In this document: in pieces, positions 57,533 to 64,000 of the stretch
How the letters are laid out: each line of letters starts with the position of its first letter
Numbering within the stretch: position 1 is the stretch's first letter
Origin: Halolamina pelagica
GTDB lineage: Archaea; Halobacteriota; Halobacteria; Halobacteriales; Haloferacaceae
Assembly (NCBI RefSeq): GCF_900115675.1
Contig: NZ_FOXI01000006.1
Coordinates: 62,001 to 126,000 of the forward strand
Direction: 5' to 3'
Length of the DNA stretch: 64,000 nucleotides
Position numbers and translations under genes: made by a program
The notes under the pieces: model-generated
The model's database searches: none
Seen by the model: only the letters and a program-made list of their open reading frames with translations
What the model was told of the DNA's origin: nothing

Positions 57533-58966
57533 CTAATCCGCGGCCGCCACGTCCGCCGCGCGGCGCATCATCCCCTCGCCGGTCGCGTACTTGAAGTAGG
57601 CCGCCAGCCCCAGCGCGGCGGCGACGTTCGACCCCGTCACCGCCCAGAAGATCGCCGCCATCCCCCAGCCGAGTCCGGGGGCGACCGAGAGCCCGAACGC
57701 GCCGATCCCGACGCCGACCGGGAGCGCGAGCACCGCGATCGGGAGGCGGATCCCCCAGTACTTCACCAGGTCGACGATCAGGCTGGTCTTCGTGCGGCGG
57801 GCGCCGTTGAGCCCGGCGAGGAGCATGTAGGTGGCACCGATGGCCCAGTACCCGTACGCGAGGATCTCGAGGTACCGGATCGAGAGCGCCCGACCCTGTT
57901 CCGAGAGGTCCGGCACGAACGCCCGTGTGAGTAGCTCCGGGATGAGGAGCTGTACCCCACCGATCAGCGCGAGCGCGCCGGCGGCGATGCCGACGCCGAG
58001 CCACGTCGCCCGCCGGGCGCGGTCCGGCCGGTCGGCGCCGAGGTTCTGGCCGACGACGCTCTGGCCGGCCTGCTGGAGCCCCTGTGCGGGGACGAACGCG
58101 ATGGTCGCGATCCGGGCGCCGACGGTGTAGGCCGCCAGTCCCGCGGCGCCGCCGACGACCGTGACGATCGCGACGACGACCAGCCGGACCGACTGGGCGG
58201 CGAGCCGCTGGCCCCCCGCCGGGAGGCCGATGTCGACCATCTCCCGGAGCTCGTCGAGGTCCAGCCCCGCGTCGGCGAGCGAGAGCGAGAGCGAGCCGTG
58301 GTCGCCGGCGAGCCAGTAGAGCCCGAGCGCCATCGACATCGTGTAGCCCAGCACCGTCGCGAGGGCGGCGCCGGCGACGCCGTACTCCGGGAACGGGCCG
58401 ACGCCGAAGATCAGCAGCGGGTCGAGCACGAGATTGCCGCCGATCGCGAGGAAGTTGAGGTACATCGCCGTCTCGGAGTCGCCCGCGCCGACGAACCCCA
58501 TCTCGACGGTGTCGCTGACGGAGGTGAGCGGGAACAGCAGCATGTACGTCGAGAGGTACGCCGCGGCCTGGGGCGCCACGTCCGGCCCCGCACCGAGGAG
58601 GCGGACGATCGGGCCTGCGGTGGGCGCGACCAGCAGCGCCAGGACGAGCCCGGCGACGAACGCGAGCGCGATCCCGTGGAACACCGCCTTCCGGGCGCCG
58701 GACTGGTTCTCGCCGCCGACCCGCTGGGAGACGAGCACCTGCGTCCCGACCATCGCCGCCGTCAGCGGGACGAACAGCAGCGCCATGATCGGCTGGTTCA
58801 GCCCCACCGCGCCGACCGCCCCGTCGCCCAGTCGCCCCAGCCAGAACACGTCGGCCGCGGAGTTGGCCACCTGCACGAGGTTCTGTGCGACCAGCGGCGC
58901 CGCCAACACGAGCAGCGCCCGCGAGAGCCGGCCCTCGGTGATATCCCCCGAATCGAGGTCGAGCAT
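57533..58966 (-). CDS. MATE family efflux transporter
   Basis: A 477-residue transporter with 12 hydrophobic segments arranged as two similar halves. Seen segments include VAQNLVQVANSAADVFWLGRLGD, VLVSQRVGGENQSGARKAV and, in the second half, GAARIGTxxxxPAQG-like GARIATIAFVPAQGLQQAGQSVVGQNLGA. MATE proteins export cationic compounds using Na+ or H+. ATG 58966 was chosen; ATG 58984 would add MCARYR and sits closer to a TATA-like TATTTG. It is divergent from lipA. Confidence 0.92.
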   Translation of the reverse strand: MLDLDSGDITEGRLSRALLVLAAPLVAQNLVQVANSAADVFWLGRLGDGAVGAVGLNQPIMALLFVPLTAAMVGTQVLVSQRVGGENQSGARKAVFHGIALAFVAGLVLALLVAPTAGPIVRLLGAGPDVAPQAAAYLSTYMLLFPLTSVSDTVEMGFVGAGDSETAMYLNFLAIGGNLVLDPLLIFGVGPFPEYGVAGAALATVLGYTMSMALGLYWLAGDHGSLSLSLADAGLDLDELREMVDIGLPAGGQRLAAQSVRLVVVAIVTVVGGAAGLAAYTVGARIATIAFVPAQGLQQAGQSVVGQNLGADRPDRARRATWLGVGIAAGALALIGGVQLLIPELLTRAFVPDLSEQGRALSIRYLEILAYGYWAIGATYMLLAGLNGARRTKTSLIVDLVKYWGIRLPIAVLALPVGVGIGAFGLSVAPGLGWGMAAIFWAVTGSNVAAALGLAAYFKYATGEGMMRRAADVAAAD

Positions 58967-59081
58967 CCGGTATCGTGCGCACATTACGCACCGGGAACAA
59001 ATACCTATTGGTTGTGAAACAAGTTTCCGCGGCGATCGAACGAACCGCACGCTTTTCACGAGCGCCGCCCCACTGACGGCT

Positions 59082-60032
59082 ATGAGCAGCCGCAGGCGGA
59101 AGCCCGACTGGCTGAAGAGCCAGCCGCCGACGGGGCAACGGTTCACCGACATCAAGCAGACGCTCCGGGACCGGGATCTCCACACCGTCTGCGAGGAGGC
59201 CAACTGCCCCAACATGGGCGAGTGTTGGAGCGGCCGCGACGGGCCGGGCACGGGTCCCGGCACGGCGACGTTCATGCTGATGGGCGAGCGCTGTTCGCGC
59301 GGGTGTAACTTCTGCGACGTGGCGACCGGCGGGATGGACCCGCTGGACCCCGACGAGCCCCGGAACGTCGCCGAGGCCGTCGGCGACATCGGGCTGGACT
59401 ACGTCGTCCTCACCTCCGTCGACCGCGACGATCTGGACGACGGCGGCGCCGCCCACTTCGCCGAGACGATCCGGGAGTGCAAGCAGCGCAACCCCGGGAC
59501 GCTCGTCGAGGTACTCATCCCGGACTTCGGCGGCGACGAGGCCGCCGTCCGGCAGATCATCGACGCCGAGCCCGACGTGATCGCCCACAACGTCGAGACC
59601 GTCGAGCGCCTCCAGTGGCCGGTCCGGGACCGCCGCGCGAACTACGAGCAGACCCTCGACGTGCTCGAGCAGGTCGACCGCGAGTCCGACATCTACACCA
59701 AGACCAGCCTGATGCTCGGCCTGGGCGAGTACGACCACGAGATCTACCGCACGCTCTCGGACCTGCGGCAGGTCGGCGTCGACGTGGTGACGTTCGGCCA
59801 GTACCTCCAGCCCTCCCGCTCGCACCTCGACGTGTTCGAGTACGTCCACCCCGACGCCTTCGAGACGTGGCGCCGCGTCGCCGAGGAGGAACTGGGCTTC
59901 CTCTACTGCGCCTCGGGCCCGATGGTGCGCTCCTCCTACAAGGCGGGCGAACTGTTCGTCGACGCGCTCGTTCGGGACGGCAAGAGTCCCGAGCGCGCCC
60001 GTGAGGAGGCGCGAGCGGCCGCGGAGAACTGA
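59082..60032 (+). CDS. lipA: lipoyl synthase
   Basis: A 316-residue radical SAM enzyme that inserts two sulfurs into octanoyl groups. The auxiliary cluster motif is CEEANCPNMGECW (near residues 37-49) and the radical SAM motif is CSRGCNFCDVA (near 72-82). A TTTT element at about 59052-59055 lies 27-30 nt before the ATG at 59082. Its product modifies the lipoyl domain of the E2 subunit in the adjacent dehydrogenase operon, which starts 276 bp downstream. Confidence 0.97.
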   Translation: MSSRRRKPDWLKSQPPTGQRFTDIKQTLRDRDLHTVCEEANCPNMGECWSGRDGPGTGPGTATFMLMGERCSRGCNFCDVATGGMDPLDPDEPRNVAEAVGDIGLDYVVLTSVDRDDLDDGGAAHFAETIRECKQRNPGTLVEVLIPDFGGDEAAVRQIIDAEPDVIAHNVETVERLQWPVRDRRANYEQTLDVLEQVDRESDIYTKTSLMLGLGEYDHEIYRTLSDLRQVGVDVVTFGQYLQPSRSHLDVFEYVHPDAFETWRRVAEEELGFLYCASGPMVRSSYKAGELFVDALVRDGKSPERAREEARAAAEN

Positions 60033-60308
60033 TTTCCGGTCTTCCCGGATCCGTTCAGCGACCGAGCACCGACGGCTCCGCCGATCTGAATCCTTCCCGA
60101 ACGTTCGTCCAGTTTCGGCCACGTTGACGGCGGTGTCAACACGAAAACATGGGAAAAGGAGGCGTAAATGCGAGATCATACACTTTACACCGACCTTCCC
60201 GAACGAACACAACTGGACCGGGGAGATTTCTGCCCATAATAAATCTTTTACGAAACCACTATAACCGAAGCCGCGGAAATTTTCTGCCATGGAGAGGAGG
60301 GTCAACCC
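60033..60308 (+). promoter_or_regulatory. 276-bp upstream region of the dehydrogenase operon
   Basis: The region is unusually AT-rich near 60225-60275 (CATAATAAATCTTTTACG and ACTATAAC), which offers TATA boxes. It holds a 12-bp direct repeat CCTTCCCGAACG (60092-60103 and 60194-60205), a palindrome CGAACGTTCG (60098-60107), and an 8-bp inverted pair GTCCAGTT (60107-60114) / AACTGGAC (60211-60218). Together they suggest binding sites for a regulator. Confidence 0.5.
60296..60300 (+). promoter_or_regulatory. Shine-Dalgarno sequence for the E1 alpha gene
   Basis: GGAGG lies 8 nt before the GTG at 60309. Most genes here are leaderless, so this clear ribosome-binding site marks a leadered transcript and supports the GTG start. 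Confidence 0.7.
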
Positions 60309-61418
60309 GTGAGTACGATACAGCGCGATCCCGAGGATCGGGTCCAGGTGCTCGACGAGGACGGCAACCTCGTCGGCGAACCGCCGGATCTCGACGAGGA
60401 AACGCTGGTAGACATCTACCGGGACATGAAGCTCGCCCGGCACTTCGACGAACGGGCGGTCAGCCTCCAGCGCCAGGGGCGGATGGGGACGTACCCCCCG
60501 CTCTCCGGCCAGGAGGGCGCCCAGATCGGCTCGGCCTACGCGCTGGCCGACGACGACTGGATGGTGCCGTCGTACCGCGAACACGGCGCCGCCGTCGTGC
60601 GGGGTCTCCCGCTGAAACAGACGCTGCTGTACTGGATGGGCTACGAGGCGGGCAACGACGTGCCCGCGGACGCGAACATCCTCCCGGTCGCGGTGCCCAT
60701 CGCGAGCCAGATCCCCCACGCGGCGGGGCTGGCGTGGTCGTGGAAACTGCAGGGCAACGAGGACACCGCCGGGATCTGCTACTTCGGCGACGGCGCCACC
60801 AGCGAGGGTGACTTCCACGAGGGGATGAACTTCGCGGGCGTCTACGACGTGCCGATGGTGTTCTTCTGCAACAACAACCAGTGGGCGATCTCGGTCCCGC
60901 GCGAACGCCAGACCGCATCCGAGACGCTGGCCCAGAAGGCCCACGCGTACGGCTTCGAGGGCGTGCAGGTCGACGGGATGGACCCGCTGGCCGTCTACAA
61001 GGTCACGCAGGACGCCCTGGAGAAGGCCCGGAACCCCGACGAGGACCAGCCCCGGCCGACGATGATCGAGGCGGTCCAGTACCGCTTCGGCGCCCACACC
61101 ACCGCGGACGATCCGACGGTGTACCGCGACGAGGAGGAGGTCGAGCGCTGGAAGGCCAAAGACCCCATCCCGCGACTGGAGGCGTACCTCCGGTCGGAGG
61201 GGATCCTCGACGACGACGCCGTCGCCGAGATCGAGGAGACGATCGAGCGGCAGGTCGACGACGCCATCGACGCCGCCGAGTCCGAACCCCGGCCCGAGCC
61301 GGAGGAGATGTTCGAACACGTCTACGCCGACCTCCCGCCGGAGCTGCGGGACCAGCGCGACGAGTTCGTCGCGACCGTCGACCGACACGGCAAGGACGCG
61401 TTCCTGGAGGAAGAATGA
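60309..61418 (+). CDS. pdhA: 2-oxoacid (pyruvate) dehydrogenase E1 component, alpha subunit
   Basis: A 369-residue TPP-dependent subunit. The TPP motif is CYFGDGATSEGDFHEGMNFAG (near residues 157-177, ending CNNNQWAI). RQGRMGTYPPLSGQEGAQIG near residues 56-75 and the C-terminal RFGAHTTADDPTVYRDEEE loop are family features. With E1 beta it decarboxylates a 2-oxoacid and reduces E2 lipoyl groups. Haloarchaea oxidise pyruvate mainly by ferredoxin oxidoreductase, and some of their complexes act on branched-chain 2-oxoacids, so pyruvate as substrate is not certain. It overlaps the next gene by 4 bp. Confidence 0.94.
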   Translation: MSTIQRDPEDRVQVLDEDGNLVGEPPDLDEETLVDIYRDMKLARHFDERAVSLQRQGRMGTYPPLSGQEGAQIGSAYALADDDWMVPSYREHGAAVVRGLPLKQTLLYWMGYEAGNDVPADANILPVAVPIASQIPHAAGLAWSWKLQGNEDTAGICYFGDGATSEGDFHEGMNFAGVYDVPMVFFCNNNQWAISVPRERQTASETLAQKAHAYGFEGVQVDGMDPLAVYKVTQDALEKARNPDEDQPRPTMIEAVQYRFGAHTTADDPTVYRDEEEVERWKAKDPIPRLEAYLRSEGILDDDAVAEIEETIERQVDDAIDAAESEPRPEPEEMFEHVYADLPPELRDQRDEFVATVDRHGKDAFLEEE

Positions 61419-62401
61419 GCGAGACACAGAACCTCACCCTGGTACAGGCAGTACGGGACGGTCTCGCGACCGAGATGGAACTCGACGACGACGTGGTCGC
61501 ACTGGGCCAGGACATCGGCGCCAACGGCGGCGTGTTCCGGGCCACACAGGGCCTGCAGGACGAGTTCGGCGAGCAGCGCGTGATCGACACGCCGCTGGCG
61601 GAGTCGGGCATCGTCGGCAGCGCCATCGGCCTCGCGGTCGGCGGGATGAAGCCGGTGCCGGAGATCCAGTTCTCCGGGTTCATGTATCCCGGGTTCGACC
61701 AGATCGTCTCCCACATGGCGCGCTACCGGACCCGGAGCCGGAGCCGGTTCTCGCTACCGATGGTGCTGCGGGCGCCCTACGGCGGCGGCATCCGCGCCCC
61801 CGAGAGCCACTCGGACTCGAAGGAGACGTTCTACTCCCACGAGGCCGGGCTGAAGGTGGTGATGCCGTCGACGCCGTACGACACGAAGGGGCTGCTGATC
61901 TCGGCGATCCGCGACCCCGACCCCGTGGTGTTCCTCGAACCCAAACTCATCTACCGCGCGTTCCGCGAGGACGTGCCCGAGGAGGCCTACGAGGTCCCCA
62001 TCGGTGAGGCCGCCGTCCGGCGCGAGGGCGCGGACGTGTCGGTGTTCACCTACGGCGCGATGACCCGGCCGACGCTCGAGGCCGCGGAGACCCTCGCCGA
62101 GGAGGGCGTCGACGTCGAAGTCGTCGACCTCCGGACGGTGTCGCCGATGGACCGCGAGGCCGTCGTCGAGTCGTTCAAGAAGACCGGCCGCGCGGTCGTC
62201 GTCCACGAGGCCCCCAGAAACGGCGGCCTCGCCGGGGAGATCACCGCCCTCCTGCAGGAGGAGGCGCTGGTCTACCAGGAGGCGCCGATCGAGCGCGTCA
62301 CCGGCTTCGACGTGCCCGTGCCGCTGTACGCGATGGAGGACTACTACCTGCCCAACGCCGCGAGAGTGGAAGACGGTATCCGTGAGGCGGTGGAGTTCTG
62401 A
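61415..62401 (+). CDS. pdhB: 2-oxoacid (pyruvate) dehydrogenase E1 component, beta subunit
   Basis: A 328-residue partner of E1 alpha. Seen motifs are VVALGQDIGANGGVFRATQGL (near residues 27-47), RVIDTPLAESGIVGSAIGLA (near 55-74), EIQFSGFMYPGFDQI (near 84-98) and the C-terminal HEAPRNGGLAGEI. The ATGA overlap with E1 alpha indicates translational coupling. E2 begins 3 bp after its stop. Confidence 0.95.
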   Translation: MSETQNLTLVQAVRDGLATEMELDDDVVALGQDIGANGGVFRATQGLQDEFGEQRVIDTPLAESGIVGSAIGLAVGGMKPVPEIQFSGFMYPGFDQIVSHMARYRTRSRSRFSLPMVLRAPYGGGIRAPESHSDSKETFYSHEAGLKVVMPSTPYDTKGLLISAIRDPDPVVFLEPKLIYRAFREDVPEEAYEVPIGEAAVRREGADVSVFTYGAMTRPTLEAAETLAEEGVDVEVVDLRTVSPMDREAVVESFKKTGRAVVVHEAPRNGGLAGEITALLQEEALVYQEAPIERVTGFDVPVPLYAMEDYYLPNAARVEDGIREAVEF

Positions 62402-62404
62402 GCC

Positions 62405-63916
62405 ATGACGGTCAAAGAGTTCAAGCTACCCGACGTCGGCGAGGGCGTCGCCGAGGGCGAACTGGTCTCGTGGCAGGTGTCCCCCGGCGACACCGTGAGC
62501 GAGGGCGACATCGTCGCCGAGGTCGAGACGGACAAGGCGCTGGTCGAGGTGCCGTCCCGGTACGACGGCACCGTGAAGGAGCTGTTCGCCGAGGAGGGCG
62601 ACATGGTCCCCGTCGGCGACGTGATCATCTCCTTCGAGGTCGGTGGGACCGAGGGGGGCGACGCCGAAGCGGAAGCGCCCGATACCGAGGGCGAACCCGG
62701 CGCGCCCGCCGAGGAAGCCGAGACCGACACCGAGGAGGCGACGTCAGCGGAGACGCCCGACGGACGCGTGTTCGCGCCGCCCGCGGCCCGCAAGCTGGCC
62801 CGCGAACTCGACGTCGACATCGGTGAAGTCGAGGGGAGCGGCCCCGGCGGCCGCATCAGCGAGGCCGACGTGCGCGCCCACGCCGAGTCGGCCGAGGTAC
62901 ACGACGAGACTGCCGACGGGACGGCCGTCACGCCCGGCGAGGGCGAGGCGCCGGCGGAGCCGACCGGCGCCGACGCGAGCGAGACGGTGAGCGCCGACGC
63001 CGGCCCCCGGGCCGAGCGCGACACCACGCTCGCGGTGCCCGCGACGCGCGCGCTCGCCGAGGAGCTCGGCGTCGACATCCACGCCGTGCCGACCGAGAAA
63101 ACCCGCGACGGCGAGGCGTTCGTCGAAGAGGCGGACGTGCGTGCGTTCGCGGAACGCGAGGAGGAGGGAGCGACGGCGGCGGGCGCCGAAGCCGCCGGCG
63201 CCGACGCGACCGCGGAGCCGGCCCGGGAGGAGACGGTCCCCTACCGGGGCGTGCGCCGGACCATCGGCGAGCAGATGGCGACCTCGAAGTACACCGCGCC
63301 GCACGTCACCCACCACGACACCGCGGAGATCGACGAACTGGTCGAGACCCGCGAGGAACTCAAGCGGACCGCCGAGGAGAAGGGCGTCCGCCTGACCTAC
63401 ATGGCGTTCGTGCTCAAGGCCGTCGTGGCCGGGCTGAAGGAGTACCCCATCCTCAACTCCGAACTCGACGAGGAGGAGGAGGTCATCCGCCTGAAGAACT
63501 ACTACAACATCGGTATCGCCGTCGCGACCGACGCCGGCCTGATGGTGCCGGTCGTGAAGAACGTCGACGAGAAGGGGCTGCTGGAGATCGCCGACGAGGT
63601 GCAGGAGTTGGCGACGAAGGCCCGCGAGCGCACCATCTCGCCCCAGGAGATGCAGGGCGGGACGTTCTCGATCACGAACTTCGGCGCCTTCGGCGGCGAG
63701 TACGCCACGCCGATCATCAACTACCCCGAGACCGCGATCCTCGGCCTCGGCGCCATCGAGGAGCGCCCGGTCGTCGAGGACGGCGAGGTCGTGGCGGCCC
63801 ACACGCTGCCGCTCTCGCTGGCCATCGACCACCGGGTCATCGACGGCGCCGAAGCCGCGAAGTTCACGAACACCGTGAAGGAATACCTGGCCGAGCCGAC
63901 CAAACTACTACTCTAA
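62405..63916 (+). CDS. pdhC: dihydrolipoamide acyltransferase (E2)
   Basis: A 503-residue core subunit. It has an N-terminal lipoyl domain with the modified Lys44 in VETDKALVEV and an acidic linker. A peripheral subunit-binding domain lies near residues 122-160 (VFAPPAARKLARELDVDIGE, GPGGRISEADVRAH). A second, more diverged copy lies near 209-250 (LAVPATRALAEELGVDIHAV, VEEADVRAFAER). The acyltransferase domain has its catalytic His in DHRVIDGAEAAKF (near 475-487). Two binding domains are unusual compared with the single one in most bacterial E2 proteins. Confidence 0.95.
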   Translation: MTVKEFKLPDVGEGVAEGELVSWQVSPGDTVSEGDIVAEVETDKALVEVPSRYDGTVKELFAEEGDMVPVGDVIISFEVGGTEGGDAEAEAPDTEGEPGAPAEEAETDTEEATSAETPDGRVFAPPAARKLARELDVDIGEVEGSGPGGRISEADVRAHAESAEVHDETADGTAVTPGEGEAPAEPTGADASETVSADAGPRAERDTTLAVPATRALAEELGVDIHAVPTEKTRDGEAFVEEADVRAFAEREEEGATAAGAEAAGADATAEPAREETVPYRGVRRTIGEQMATSKYTAPHVTHHDTAEIDELVETREELKRTAEEKGVRLTYMAFVLKAVVAGLKEYPILNSELDEEEEVIRLKNYYNIGIAVATDAGLMVPVVKNVDEKGLLEIADEVQELATKARERTISPQEMQGGTFSITNFGAFGGEYATPIINYPETAILGLGAIEERPVVEDGEVVAAHTLPLSLAIDHRVIDGAEAAKFTNTVKEYLAEPTKLLL

Positions 63917-63918
63917 CA

Positions 63919-64000
63919 ATGGTTGTCGGAGACGTCACGACGGGAACGGAGGTACTGGTGATCGGCGCGGGGCCGGGCGGCTACGTCGCCGCCATCCGCG
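63919..64000 (+). CDS. lpdA: dihydrolipoamide dehydrogenase (E3), N-terminal part
   Basis: Only the first 27 codons are in the window. They read MVVGDVTTGTEVLVIGAGPG followed by GYVAAIR, containing the FAD-binding GxGxxG loop. Position 2 bp after E2 completes the E1-E2-E3 operon order. The call rests on this context and the motif. Confidence 0.88.
   Translation, partial: MVVGDVTTGTEVLVIGAGPGGYVAAIR

Noticed and set aside
57507-61427. A 1306-codon open frame spanning the MATE, lipA and dehydrogenase genes on the minus strand
   Set aside because: It only reflects the lack of stops in high-GC DNA; it reads through well supported genes in other frames.
1-64000. CRISPR arrays, rRNA genes and insertion-sequence transposases
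   Set aside because: I looked for evenly spaced repeats, rRNA-like conserved stretches and transposase motifs and found none in the window.

Overview
This is a GC-rich chromosomal window from a haloarchaeon (class Halobacteria). The encoded proteins are strongly acidic. Many genes start on ATG or GTG about 25-32 nt downstream of a TATA-like box, as leaderless haloarchaeal mRNAs do. Archaeal marker genes are present: prefoldin beta, CDP-archaeol synthase, TiaS, an RNA-guided TruB/Cbf5, the split GMP synthase subunit GuaAa and ADTH synthase. I cannot assign a genus from the sequence alone. About 70 protein genes and two tRNA genes are supported.

Layout. 1-7213: the N-terminus of a MutS-like repair protein, larE, an alkyltransferase-like protein, the trpCBA operon with ADTH synthase (aromatic amino acid synthesis), and alanine dehydrogenase. 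7214-7730: no gene, strong hairpins. 7731-15273: leuS, small membrane proteins, Hsp20, pheA, a zinc-ribbon microprotein, a ModE-like regulator, a cold-shock protein and hisH. 15481-22806: family 4 uracil-DNA glycosylase, M19 dipeptidase, a MinD-like ATPase with a partner, an M24 protein, an AstE-like deacylase and a threonine synthase. 22967-24304: an orphan accessory-looking gene beside AT-rich DNA. 24565-31709: tiaS, an HTH regulator, glutaredoxin, an arylsulfotransferase-like protein, then a purine permease, gfcR and pyrE. 31756-37497: carS, prefoldin beta, DUF2070, guaAa, an HNH-like protein, DUF192 and Usp. 38432-39726: three tandem type IV pilins. 40321-40391: tRNA-Pro(GGG). 40494-51794: a second AstE-like deacylase, truB, cmk, two moeA genes (one fused to a substrate-binding domain), hemA and others. 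51878-54969: tRNA-Ile(GAT) with a 3.0-kb integrated element carrying a Tat lipoprotein and a tyrosine recombinase. 55056-64000: a Ski2/Hel308-like helicase, a MATE exporter, lipA and a pyruvate/2-oxoacid dehydrogenase operon running off the right edge.

How the genes work together. Aromatic amino acid synthesis is spread over ADTH synthase, trpCBA and pheA. LipA makes the lipoyl group used by the E2 subunit of the adjacent dehydrogenase operon. pyrE, gfcR and the NCS2 permease form a PRPP/nucleobase neighbourhood in which two genes share an upstream box. The ModE-like protein and the two MoeA proteins all concern molybdenum, although they are 30 kb apart.

Most notable. (1) A set of short DNA hairpins closed by GNA-type triloops occurs in intergenic DNA and also in frame inside trpB and truB, where each coincides with an apparent protein insertion. 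(2) A minimal tRNA-Ile-integrated element has target duplication reaching beyond the tRNA end. (3) A 17-bp box is shared by gfcR and the purine permease. (4) An orphan protein at 22967-24304 may represent an undescribed family. All comparisons with protein families come from memory and motif reading; no database search was possible.
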